Source of the DNA: an uncultured Tenacibaculum sp.
Lineage (GTDB): Bacteria; Bacteroidota; Bacteroidia; Flavobacteriales; Flavobacteriaceae
Direction of reading: 5' to 3'
Assembly (NCBI GenBank): GCA_947498055.1
Contig: CANMJA010000029.1
Span: forward strand, 1 to 59,161
DNA length: 59,161 bases
Below the pieces are notes generated by a model. The model had not been told where the DNA came from, searched no databases, and worked only from the letters and a program-made list of their open reading frames with translations. Made by a program: the position numbers and the translations under genes. How positions within the stretch are numbered: position 1 is the stretch's first letter; the number at the start of each line of letters is the position of its first letter. Positions 44,737 through 52,329 of the stretch are shown here, piece by piece.

Positions 44737-44987
44737 TATGAACAAATAGGTCTTGAACCATCAGGACATATAGAACTACAAGGCACATTAATAATACCAG
44801 AAAAAGTAAAACAAACACCAGAAGAACCTCCTGTGCCACCACCTCCTTCATTTAAACAAGGATGACCTGGGGGAACGCGGCATGGACAACCTGGAGGCGC
44901 TATGTCACAGCCACCAAAACCACCGTTAATTTTTTTCTGATCAGACTTTCTAATAGTTTTTCCTAATTTTAAGATTGTTTTTTTCAT
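44736..44987 (-). CDS. Double-glycine-leader Cys-rich peptide 1
   Basis: 83 residues. The leader (1-23) contains LGKTIRKSDQKKINGG, the Bacteroidota natural-product/bacteriocin-type leader ending in GG. The 60-residue core has eight cysteines (GGCDIAPPGCPCR, HPCLNEGGGG, GVCFTF, VPCSSICPDG, PICS) and is glycine/proline-rich. Leader shared with the four peptides upstream on the same strand. Predicted to be cleaved after GG and exported; whether it is modified or disulfide-bonded is unknown. No modification enzyme is adjacent. Confidence 0.8.
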   Translation of the reverse strand: MKKTILKLGKTIRKSDQKKINGGFGGCDIAPPGCPCRVPPGHPCLNEGGGGTGGSSGVCFTFSGIINVPCSSICPDGSRPICS

Positions 44988-45040
44988 GATAAATAGATTT
45001 TATATTATTTGATTAATGAACAATTGAATAACAAATACAA

Positions 45041-45175
45041 TCAATTATCAGAACCGCTACACCAAGGTGAAATTTTACAATTTTTAGTAGATCCATTTCT
45101 ACCAAAACTCCCTTGAATTTCTTTTAACTCTTTATTATTTAAAGTTTTTCCTAGTTCTAAAATTGATTCTTTCAT
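45041..45175 (-). CDS. GG-type leader peptide 2 (variant GS site)
   Basis: 44 residues, too short for usual ORF lists. Leader MKESILELGKTLNNKELKEI then QGS instead of GG; core of 21 residues begins FGRNGSTKNC and ends ISPWCSGSDN, with two cysteines. The FG after the cleavage site also occurs in peptide 1. The GS variant may alter or prevent processing. Confidence 0.7.
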   Translation of the reverse strand: MKESILELGKTLNNKELKEIQGSFGRNGSTKNCKISPWCSGSDN

Positions 45176-45209
45176 AATTTAATAAGATGTATTTAATTAA
45201 GTTTTAATT

Positions 45210-45371
45210 TTAACCAGCTACAAAACAAATTCCAGTACCAATTACAATGCAGTATTTATCGTCTATTTTTGGACAAATAGCTATATTACTACATAAAGAG
45301 ATTCCTCCTTTAACTTGCTTTTGTTGGGCTTTGCTTAATGTTTTTCCTAAATTTAAGATTGATTTTTTCAT
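45210..45371 (-). CDS. GG-leader Cys-rich peptide 3
   Basis: 53 residues. Leader MKKSILNLGKTLSKAQQKQV then KGG; 30-residue core ISLCSNIAICPKIDDKYC followed by a hydrophobic end IVIGTGICFVAG. Four cysteines. The core is hydrophobic, which suits a membrane-active peptide. Confidence 0.75.
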   Translation of the reverse strand: MKKSILNLGKTLSKAQQKQVKGGISLCSNIAICPKIDDKYCIVIGTGICFVAG

Positions 45372-45400
45372 AATATTTGATTTTTATTTATGAAGTAAAA

Positions 45401-45428
45401 GGTAAATTGAGCCAAAGTTCAATCTACC
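45401..45428. other. Hairpin in the gap between peptides 3 and 4
   Basis: Stem GGTAAATTGA / TCAATCTACC (9 of 10 paired) with 8-nt loop inside the 157-nt gap. May attenuate or separate transcripts. The rest of the gap shows nothing recognisable. Confidence 0.35.
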
Positions 45429-45528
45429 AATTATTAGTTTACAAATGAATTGGTAACGTAATAAAGTTTCCTAAAAACCTCCCTTCTATGAACTAAGTTA
45501 GACTAATTGAATTGAATTATACGTTTCT

Positions 45529-45723
45529 TTAAGCAATAACATACCCACCACGTCCATCACAAAAATAAATACAATGTGGTCTAACACATTTTTTAGGAGC
45601 TGTAGCTGCTCTACATACATCTACACAACTACGTGTGTCAATTTGAATTAATTCTCTACCCCCAGTAATTTCTTGTTGTTTACTTTTACTTAAGGTTTTT
45701 CCTATTGATAATAAATTTTTCAT
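45529..45723 (-). CDS. GG-leader Cys-rich peptide 4
   Basis: 64 residues. Leader MKNLLSIGKTLSKSKQQEI then TGG; 42-residue core with five cysteines in RSCVDVCRA, KKCVRPHCIYFCDG. The spacing (CxxxC then CxxxxCxxxC) suggests two disulfides or a metal site. Confidence 0.8.
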   Translation of the reverse strand: MKNLLSIGKTLSKSKQQEITGGRELIQIDTRSCVDVCRAATAPKKCVRPHCIYFCDGRGGYVIA

Positions 45724-45813
45724 AAATTATAATTTTATTGTTATTTATTTGATTAATTATTTTGTTGGTTTAAAGATTTTTTTCTTTAAAAATGAAGTTA
45801 ATTTATTTTATTT

Positions 45814-45993
45814 TTAATTACGACAGCAGATACAATGTCCTTGAGGATGTAAGTGATAGCCTGAACTACAGGTATTATCCATAGTTAAATAAGGAGATAA
45901 ACACACAATTTCTTTTACAGGTTTTATTCCTCCAATAATTTCTAATTGTTGTTGTTTGTTTAATGATTTTCCTAAAGTTGATAATTTCTTCAT
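45814..45993 (-). CDS. GG-leader Cys-rich peptide 5
   Basis: 59 residues. Leader MKKLSTLGKSLNKQQQLEI then IGG; 37-residue core with five cysteines (IVCLS, NTCSSGYH, GHCICCRN at the C-terminus). First gene of the cluster on this strand; the region upstream carries the candidate LytTR box. Confidence 0.75.
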   Translation of the reverse strand: MKKLSTLGKSLNKQQQLEIIGGIKPVKEIVCLSPYLTMDNTCSSGYHLHPQGHCICCRN

Positions 45994-46088
45994 GATTTAT
46001 TGATTTTAAATAAATTAGTATTTAATTATTTAAATTTCTATTTTTTTAACTAATTGTACAATGATTATTGTATATATGTGTTTCTTTT

Positions 46089-46120
46089 TTTCATATTCGT
46101 TAATAAGATTTAGTATTTTA
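46089..46120 (-). promoter_or_regulatory. LytTR-type direct repeat upstream of the peptide cluster
   Basis: Plus-strand TTTCATATTCGT (46089-46100) with a weaker copy TTTAGTATTTTA (46109-46120), 20 bp apart start to start; the proximal edge is 96 nt upstream of the peptide 5 ATG. The first box recurs at 47298 in front of the lipoprotein gene. No TAnnTTTG was seen between box and gene, as might be for an activator-dependent promoter. Confidence 0.5.
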
Positions 46121-46236
46121 AACACAATACTATTTAACACAATTCATTCTCAGGTTAAAATTTCAAATATCAATGTTAATGATGAATCATAAAATACTGA
46201 TTATGAAAAACATAAGTAGTTTTTACGAAGTAAGAC

Positions 46237-46278
46237 ATATAAAAAACCTTTTTAGAATTCTAAAAAGGTTTTTTATAT
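46237..46278. terminator. Perfect 42-bp palindromic terminator
   Basis: Arms ATATAAAAAACCTTTTTAGAA and the exact complement meet at GAATTC. It follows the lipoprotein gene and precedes the peptide-cluster promoter. Confidence 0.85.
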
Positions 46279-46298
46279 GGTTTAAAACTTATTATTTC

Positions 46299-47222
46299 TT
46301 ACTTTTTTAAAAAAGTAGTGAAGTCTATTGTGTATTGACTATAAGAACAACTATTTGTAGAAATACCTTCGTTTAAAATATGTCCTTCATTAGGAAGAAC
46401 AAGTTTATTATTTCTATATGGTCTAGCAACTATAATATTATTAAATGTTGTATTTGATAAAAAATTAGCATCTATATAAATAGAGCTAGATTGAAGAAAA
46501 TCGCTTATTTGAGTTATTTCTTCAGGTGTGTATTGATGAAATTGTAAATAACCGATATTAAATAAATCATTATTTAATGGATGACCTGTTGATACTACTG
46601 AATTTAGCCTGTTTTGAGCACTTAAAGTTAACCCTTTAGGAAAATATAATTCCACACAATTAGAAACAGTTATTCCGTTTAAAAATGAATTAACTAATGA
46701 CTCTAGAGAAACTGTTGGTGTAGGGTCATCAAAAATAGAAGGAGATAAAGCTAAAGGAGTATCTTGAATAACAGACCCGCCGTTATCTGAATTTACAGTT
46801 ATTGGTCGTGGTGGCTGTTGATTACTATGAACAGGTCCTGGTGCTTTAGGACTTAAATCTATCATAATATTTTGAGATAGAATATTTATAAAAGCAAGTT
46901 TAAAAGGAGAGGTGTTAGGTACTTTAGGCCCTATTAATTCTCTTAAAGAAATTTTATTTCTACCATTTAATTTTGTTTTTAATTCATTTAAAGCTAAGCT
47001 GTTATATCCTCCTATTACTCGAGCCGTTATGAAAGATGTCCAATCTAGTCTTTTCTTAAAAGTAACATTATAATTTCTTCGATGACTTGTAATTAACTTC
47101 TTTTTTGCTTTCCCATCAGCTAATTTATTGACATTTACATCTGTAATTACATCTTCTGTATTATCATTACAGGATAAAATGAATAAACACGATACTGTTA
47201 AAATAATTTTTAATAAATTCAT
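46299..47222 (-). CDS. Hypothetical lipoprotein linked to the LytTR pair
   Basis: 307 residues with lipobox ILSC (C18). No recognised domain. A basic segment (KAKKKLITSHRRNYNVTFKK) follows the anchor; the middle has a proline-rich stretch (QQPPRPITVNSDNGG). The second half is mixed alpha/beta with two cysteines (SNCVEL, TNSCSY). It lies directly downstream of the LytTR regulator gene and shares the TTTCATATTCGT box with the peptide cluster, so it may be an immunity, receptor or surface component. Function unknown. Confidence 0.75.
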   Translation of the reverse strand: MNLLKIILTVSCLFILSCNDNTEDVITDVNVNKLADGKAKKKLITSHRRNYNVTFKKRLDWTSFITARVIGGYNSLALNELKTKLNGRNKISLRELIGPKVPNTSPFKLAFINILSQNIMIDLSPKAPGPVHSNQQPPRPITVNSDNGGSVIQDTPLALSPSIFDDPTPTVSLESLVNSFLNGITVSNCVELYFPKGLTLSAQNRLNSVVSTGHPLNNDLFNIGYLQFHQYTPEEITQISDFLQSSSIYIDANFLSNTTFNNIIVARPYRNNKLVLPNEGHILNEGISTNSCSYSQYTIDFTTFLKK

Positions 47223-47297
47223 AACTTAATTTTAAAAAGATTAAAGAACTATAATATTATATTATTTTTTTTCTATTTACATAGTTATTTGTGTTGT

Positions 47298-47330
47298 TTT
47301 CATATTCGTAAGCATTACTTTCATATTTGA
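47298..47330 (-). promoter_or_regulatory. LytTR-type direct repeat upstream of the lipoprotein
   Basis: Plus-strand TTTCATATTCGT (47298-47309) and TTTCATATTTGA (47319-47330), 21 bp apart, i.e. two helical turns, the spacing used by AlgR/ComE/AgrA-type regulators. It starts 76 nt upstream of the lipoprotein ATG and sits just past the stop of the LytTR gene. Confidence 0.6.
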
Positions 47331-47335
47331 TTTAT

Positions 47336-48073
47336 TTAAAAAATTTTTTTTAAGGTATATTCTTTTCTTCTACTAGATACAGGAACTTTTATTTCAGAAT
47401 TTAAAATTAAAAAACCTTGCCTACTATATTTAATTACTTGTTTTTTATTTACAATATAAGATTGATGGCAACGAATAAAAACATGTTCCGTTAAAATTTC
47501 TTCTATTTTTTTAATAGGTTTTGAAACTACTATTTTATCTTGTTGTTTAGTATAAAAAGTAGTATAATTTCCATCAGATTTACAATAAAAAATATCATCT
47601 TCATAAATAGCATATACACTATCTGTTGTTTTTAGAATAATTCTTTTATTATCGGTTCCATTAAAATATTCACTCGAAATTTCAATTAATTTTTCTAGAT
47701 GATTTTCTTTATTTTTATTTTCAATTGCTTTTTTTACAGCTTCTATAAATTCTATTTCATCTATGGGTTTTAAAATATAATCTAAAGCACCTACTTTTAT
47801 TGCTTTTAAAGCATGCTTATCAAAACCTGTAACAAAGATAACTTCAAATTTTTTGAAAAGCGTGTTTTTTAAAACGTCAAAACCTGTACCATCTCCAAGA
47901 TCTATATCTAAAAAGATTAAATCAGGTTTGTTTTTTTCTATTATTTTCACAGCAGTTTCAACACTATTAGCCTCTCCAATAATTGTAATTTTATCACTAA
48001 AATTAGCAATAATTTTTTTTGTTACATTCGACCTTACATAAGCCTCGTCATCTATTAAAATTGCTTTAATCAT
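47336..48073 (-). CDS. LytTR family response regulator
   Basis: 245 residues. Receiver domain 1-120 with acceptor D56 in LIFLDIDLG; DNA-binding LytTR domain about 140-245 (DDIFYCKSDGNYTTFYT and HVFIRCHQSYIVNKKQV). Overlaps the sensor kinase gene by 8 nt. Regulators of this class bind paired direct repeats and control peptide (bacteriocin, pheromone) genes in other bacteria. Candidate sites lie at 46089 and 47298. Confidence 0.93.
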   Translation of the reverse strand: MIKAILIDDEAYVRSNVTKKIIANFSDKITIIGEANSVETAVKIIEKNKPDLIFLDIDLGDGTGFDVLKNTLFKKFEVIFVTGFDKHALKAIKVGALDYILKPIDEIEFIEAVKKAIENKNKENHLEKLIEISSEYFNGTDNKRIILKTTDSVYAIYEDDIFYCKSDGNYTTFYTKQQDKIVVSKPIKKIEEILTEHVFIRCHQSYIVNKKQVIKYSRQGFLILNSEIKVPVSSRRKEYTLKKIF

Positions 48074-49910
48074 TTTCTGTTAATTTATAAGGAATACTTA
48101 ATTTAACAATAACACCAGATTGCTTGTTTTTATTATCTGATTTATTAATAATTTCAATTCCCTTTTTTGTCGAATTCCTTAAATATTTGTTTATTAAAAA
48201 CGTAGAAGTTGTTGTTTTTGTGCTTTTATTTTTTATGTTAAACCCAATACCGTTATCCTCTATAATACACTTTAAAAAATCATTTTCCAACTCTAAAGTA
48301 AGTTTTATTTTTCCGGTATAATTAATTCTAGAGAAACCGTGTTCAATACTATTTTCTATCATAGGTTGAATTAGCATTGGAGGAATAAAAATTAAATCAT
48401 CTTCTTCAACATTTAATAAATTCATCTCAAATTCAAACTTATTTGGAAAGCGAAATTTTTGTAATTGGATATATTTTTTTAGAGCTTCTATTTCTTCACC
48501 TAATAGCACAAAATTTTGAGTAGAGTTTTCTAAAATTAATCTTAATAATCTTGAAAATTTTAATAAATAATTGGTAGCTTTATCTGGGTTATCTTGTATT
48601 TCATTTTGTATAGCATACAATGTGTTAAAAGTAAAATGAGGATTCATTTGTGATCTTAACAAACGTTGTTGCATTTGAATACTGTGTTTTTCAAAACGAT
48701 GTTTTCTTTGTTTATATAATAAGATACTAATAACAATTATAAGCACCAATAATGTAGATAGAAAAAAGAGTCTTTTTAAATTTTTTATTTCCAGGTCTTT
48801 TTTCTCTGCCAAAATTATTTTTTCATTAGTAATTGATTTTTTAAGAGCTACAAGCTCTTTAGTGTATTTATTAGTGTATTTATTTTCTTGATAACTATAT
48901 ATAGAATCTAAATAGTTATAAACTTTAGAAAAATCTTTGTTTGTTAAAGAAGCAAATTCAAATTGTTGTTTTAAAATGTTTCTTTGATTATCTCCTCTAA
49001 TTTTTGATAAATTTATGGTCGTAGCAGAATCTAAATAAGCAGATGATTTTTTTATATTGTTTAGTTTTAAATAAGCATCTGAAATATTTACATAAGTTCC
49101 AGATAGTTCATTGTTTTTATAATCACCATCTTTCATTTCATGTAGGTTTTCCAACCCTTTTAAATAACTTTTTAACGCTTTATCATACTTTTTTTCATAA
49201 TAACGATGAATACCAATTTCGTTATATAAATTATATTTTGTTTCTGATTTTAATTTATTTTCGATACTAATAAGACTATCTAAAATTTGATAGGATTCTT
49301 TTATATCTCCATTTTTATATTTGTATTGTGCTTGAATAATTAAAGCTCCTCTAATATCTTTTTCAGCGTCTTTTAATTTTTTAAGAGCATTAATTTGTAA
49401 TTTATTAATTTCTAATGCCTTTTTGTAATTTTGATTTGCTTTATATGTATTTTCATACATATAGTAGACCAAGGGTAAATTATCTTGATTCTCAGTTCTT
49501 AGTTTTGATTTTAGCTTGTCTATTATAGAAAAACAATCGCCATATTTATCTTGAATTAAATAGGTATACCAACTATAATAAAAATAATTAATCTCTCGAT
49601 TATTTTTAATTGAGTCGTTTATAAAATCTGTAACTCTATGAAAATAAATAGCAGCACTATCTATTTTTCCTTTGGATTTAAAATAATGACCTAATAAATA
49701 GTTGTTTTCAACTTTTAAAGAATCTTTTACATTTCCTTTTTTAATTAGGTGTTTAGATAGGTTTAAATAAGTGTACGTAGAGTCATCATTTTCTGATGAT
49801 TTTTTTTGAAAGTTTGCAATTTTTTTATTGATATCATTTTCTACTTTTTTTAATTGACAAGCGTTTGTAAAGTAGCACAAAATGATGCACAAAAAAGCAC
49901 GTTTTAACAT
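48066..49910 (-). CDS. LytS-type sensor kinase with TPR sensor
   Basis: 614 residues. A signal/lipobox-like start (FTNAC) leads a periplasmic region of TPR-like helices (about 30-345), a transmembrane helix near 372-392, and a cytoplasmic His_kinase domain with RSQMNPHFTFNTLYAIQNEI, plus a GHKL ATPase (PPMLIQPMIENSIEHG and EDNGIGFN). It phosphorylates the LytTR regulator encoded downstream. The TPR region probably senses a protein or peptide signal outside the inner membrane. Confidence 0.92.
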   Translation of the reverse strand: MLKRAFLCIILCYFTNACQLKKVENDINKKIANFQKKSSENDDSTYTYLNLSKHLIKKGNVKDSLKVENNYLLGHYFKSKGKIDSAAIYFHRVTDFINDSIKNNREINYFYYSWYTYLIQDKYGDCFSIIDKLKSKLRTENQDNLPLVYYMYENTYKANQNYKKALEINKLQINALKKLKDAEKDIRGALIIQAQYKYKNGDIKESYQILDSLISIENKLKSETKYNLYNEIGIHRYYEKKYDKALKSYLKGLENLHEMKDGDYKNNELSGTYVNISDAYLKLNNIKKSSAYLDSATTINLSKIRGDNQRNILKQQFEFASLTNKDFSKVYNYLDSIYSYQENKYTNKYTKELVALKKSITNEKIILAEKKDLEIKNLKRLFFLSTLLVLIIVISILLYKQRKHRFEKHSIQMQQRLLRSQMNPHFTFNTLYAIQNEIQDNPDKATNYLLKFSRLLRLILENSTQNFVLLGEEIEALKKYIQLQKFRFPNKFEFEMNLLNVEEDDLIFIPPMLIQPMIENSIEHGFSRINYTGKIKLTLELENDFLKCIIEDNGIGFNIKNKSTKTTTSTFLINKYLRNSTKKGIEIINKSDNKNKQSGVIVKLSIPYKLTEND

Positions 49911-50043
49911 AATAATAATCCCCCGTTTTATTTTACTAAAATAGGAAATAATTTACCATTATAATTTTTTAGTTTTTACTTCTTTATTAATTAAACTAAC
50001 AATATTGTTCTTTACGATATTGATTTCGCTTTATTTGAAATGG

Positions 50044-51147
50044 TTATAACTGATAGCTAATACCAAACCAAAAATCTTTATTTAAAACTTTTTTAGTTTT
50101 AATGGTAGGTTCTGTAATATAAGTTTCTTCTAAACTAAATTTATCAGACAATGTATTTGTATATGCCCAACCATATCCAGCATTTAGAAAGAGGTTTGTT
50201 TTCAGAATTTTATAAGAACCACCAATTAAAAAATGTGGAACCGTTTCAATACTCATTCCACCACCAATATTTAGGTACAATTCATCTGAGATTTCATAAT
50301 GAAGAAGTAAACTTAGTCCTGGGGAATAATTTCCACTTTGTTCTTTAATTATTTGATAGGTTCCGTCATTTGTGATTTTGGTAAAATAATCTGGCTTTAC
50401 GTTTTTGGTTAACATAATACCAGATGAAAACCGTATTTTTTTCTTTCCTTTTGTTATAATTACTTTTTCATCTATTATATCTGTAAGAGGTGTTTCAAAA
50501 CCTTTAGCTTCTTCTCTAACAGTTAAGTTTAGTTGAATACTTGTTTTTTCTCCAGCTACGGTATAACTACCAAGTATTGTTTCACAATTTTTATTTGCTT
50601 TAAGGTAAGCTCTCACATTTTTTACTAATACATCTAGATTTACAATATCTTTGGAGTTAATATTTGTTAGTTTTTCCTGAATATTAAAAAAAAGATCTAT
50701 TAAACTTTCTGTAGGATCTATTTCTTTTAATAATCTATCTAGCGTATTACAATCGAGAGTTTTTTGTTTGATAGTAAGATATATTTTTATGTGTTTCTTA
50801 TATAACTTTATAAAATTATCATAAGCGATATTTTCTATTGCTTCATATCCTTTTCTTTTATTCTTAAAATCATCTAGACTTCCAACAGAAATACCGAAGA
50901 AACGAGAAGGTATACTCGTTAAAAAAGGAACTACTTTTGATGAATTATCAAAAACATTTTTCTCTACTTTTGCATTATACATAAACGGATTAAAGTTTTT
51001 TACGATTATTTTACCAGTAGTACCTTCTTTTAACTTTTCTATAGCATCGATAAACTCATTTTTATTTACATCGTAGATAATATTATTATTTTGAGAAAGT
51101 AGAGGAGGGGTAACTAATAGAAAAATCAATAATTTTAGTAGTTTCAT
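50044..51147 (-). CDS. Hypothetical exported protein with barrel-like C-terminus
   Basis: 367 residues with a signal peptide (about 1-18). Residues 20-230 are helical and unassigned; about 240-367 show amphipathic strands (IRFSSGIMLTKNV, LSLLLHYEISDELYLNIGGGM, TNLFLNAGYGWAYTN, FWFGISYQL), with a C-terminal strand typical of outer-membrane barrels. Function unknown. Starts 4 nt after the small membrane protein. Confidence 0.7.
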   Translation of the reverse strand: MKLLKLLIFLLVTPPLLSQNNNIIYDVNKNEFIDAIEKLKEGTTGKIIVKNFNPFMYNAKVEKNVFDNSSKVVPFLTSIPSRFFGISVGSLDDFKNKRKGYEAIENIAYDNFIKLYKKHIKIYLTIKQKTLDCNTLDRLLKEIDPTESLIDLFFNIQEKLTNINSKDIVNLDVLVKNVRAYLKANKNCETILGSYTVAGEKTSIQLNLTVREEAKGFETPLTDIIDEKVIITKGKKKIRFSSGIMLTKNVKPDYFTKITNDGTYQIIKEQSGNYSPGLSLLLHYEISDELYLNIGGGMSIETVPHFLIGGSYKILKTNLFLNAGYGWAYTNTLSDKFSLEETYITEPTIKTKKVLNKDFWFGISYQL

Positions 51148-51151
51148 TATT

Positions 51152-51550
51152 TTAAAATTTAGAGAAATAATTTTTGGACTTAAATAAATTAATATTACTT
51201 CTAGAGGTATTTAGGCTCTCCATATTTTTAGAATCAATTTCTTCTCTATTATTTGGTAATGATTTTGTAACTATTTTTAAAATGTATTTAATAATTATTG
51301 GATAGGAAAAACCAATTAAGAAAAGTTTGGTACTGTTTTTTATAGAATTTATATGGATAAAATCAACTAAATACCCTGAAGTAAATCCAAAAAATAAAAT
51401 AGAAATAAGAGTAATAAGCCAATATTGTTTTGAATTAAATAATTTGACATTATTTCCTAATTCTCGACTTAAATTATACCAATGCAATATTTCTTGCCCT
51501 AGAGCTCCTAAGAAGCTAGGAATTAATAATTTTAAACTGATAAGTAACAT
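51152..51550 (-). CDS. Small membrane protein of module 2
   Basis: 132 residues with hydrophobic segments near 3-22, 43-63 and 74-94 and a hydrophilic C-terminal tail of about 35 residues. No family recognised. It and the barrel-like gene form one unit, preceded by a perfect 16-bp palindrome. Confidence 0.7.
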   Translation of the reverse strand: MLLISLKLLIPSFLGALGQEILHWYNLSRELGNNVKLFNSKQYWLITLISILFFGFTSGYLVDFIHINSIKNSTKLFLIGFSYPIIIKYILKIVTKSLPNNREEIDSKNMESLNTSRSNINLFKSKNYFSKF

Positions 51551-51605
51551 AATGATTAGAGTTAGTATTTAACTCAAAATTATGTTTAAATAGGATTTGT
51601 TATAC

Positions 51606-51621
51606 TACCTATATATAGGTA
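51606..51621. promoter_or_regulatory. NarL-type palindrome A
   Basis: Perfect 16-bp palindrome TACCTATATATAGGTA, 55 nt before the small membrane protein ATG. It matches the NarL consensus TACYYMT-N2-AKRRGTA at every position. Related boxes: 52314-52329 and 56278-56293. Confidence 0.6.
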
Positions 51622-51623
51622 AA

Positions 51624-52265
51624 TTAAAATTGATATTTCTTGTCTATAGCATACTTTACTAGCTCATTACCGTTGTTTAAGTTTAATTTACGGATCATGT
51701 TTTTTCTATGTGTATCTACCGTTGTTTTTGCTATAAAAAGGTTTTCTGCAATTTCTTTAGAAGTAATACCACTTGCTATCAATTGTAAAATTTCTTTTTC
51801 TCTGTTAGATAAAATTACTTTTTCAGATTTTCCTATAGTTACTTTTGTATCTATATAATCGTTCATAAAATTAAAAGCAACATTTGGGTCAAAAAAAGTT
51901 TCTCCATCAGCAACAGTAACAATTGCTTTAGATAGCATTTTTATTCCTGAATTTTTTAATAAATACCCAGAGGCACCAGCATCGAGCATTTGTTTAATAG
52001 CATCTGGTTGATCGAACATAGTTAAAGCAAGTACTTTAATATGTGGGAAGTTAGTTTTTATAGTTTTAGTTGCCTCTATACCATCCATTTTAGGCATTCG
52101 AATATCTGTAATTACTAATTTTGGTTGTTTTAGATTCACTAATTTAATAAGATCTTCACCATTATTTACGGTTCCAATAATTTTGATGTTTTCATCATAT
52201 TCAAAGAAAGATTTTACTCCATCTATTAACATTTGATGATCTTCTGCCATGGCAATAGTAATCAT
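51624..52265 (-). CDS. NarL/LuxR-type response regulator
   Basis: 213 residues from ATG 52265 (the longer frame adds 7). Receiver with D54 in LVITDIRMPKMDG; C-terminal LuxR helix-turn-helix LSNREKEILQLIASGITSKEIAENLFIAKTTVDTHRKNM. Partner of the HisKA_3 kinase encoded 64 nt upstream. The three 16-bp palindromes nearby are likely its targets, including one in front of itself. Confidence 0.93.
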   Translation of the reverse strand: MITIAMAEDHQMLIDGVKSFFEYDENIKIIGTVNNGEDLIKLVNLKQPKLVITDIRMPKMDGIEATKTIKTNFPHIKVLALTMFDQPDAIKQMLDAGASGYLLKNSGIKMLSKAIVTVADGETFFDPNVAFNFMNDYIDTKVTIGKSEKVILSNREKEILQLIASGITSKEIAENLFIAKTTVDTHRKNMIRKLNLNNGNELVKYAIDKKYQF

Positions 52266-52313
52266 AATAAGATGTATTTTAATCAAATATACGAATTGAA
52301 TATATTGTTTGTA

Positions 52314-52329
52314 TACTTACTTTTAGGTA
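52314..52329. promoter_or_regulatory. NarL-type palindrome B
   Basis: TACTTACTTTTAGGTA: arms TACTTA / TAGGTA with 4-nt centre, same 16-bp size as A, 48 nt before the regulator ATG. Weaker match than A. Confidence 0.5.

Noticed and set aside
46053..46062. ATTGTACAAT palindrome upstream of peptide 5
   Set aside because: Only 10 bp and of a kind expected by chance in AT-rich DNA; not repeated near other genes.
49930..49975. TACTAAAATAGGA upstream of the LytS gene as another NarL-type box
   Set aside because: Centre is one base short and the right arm is GGAAA, so the 16-bp geometry is not met.
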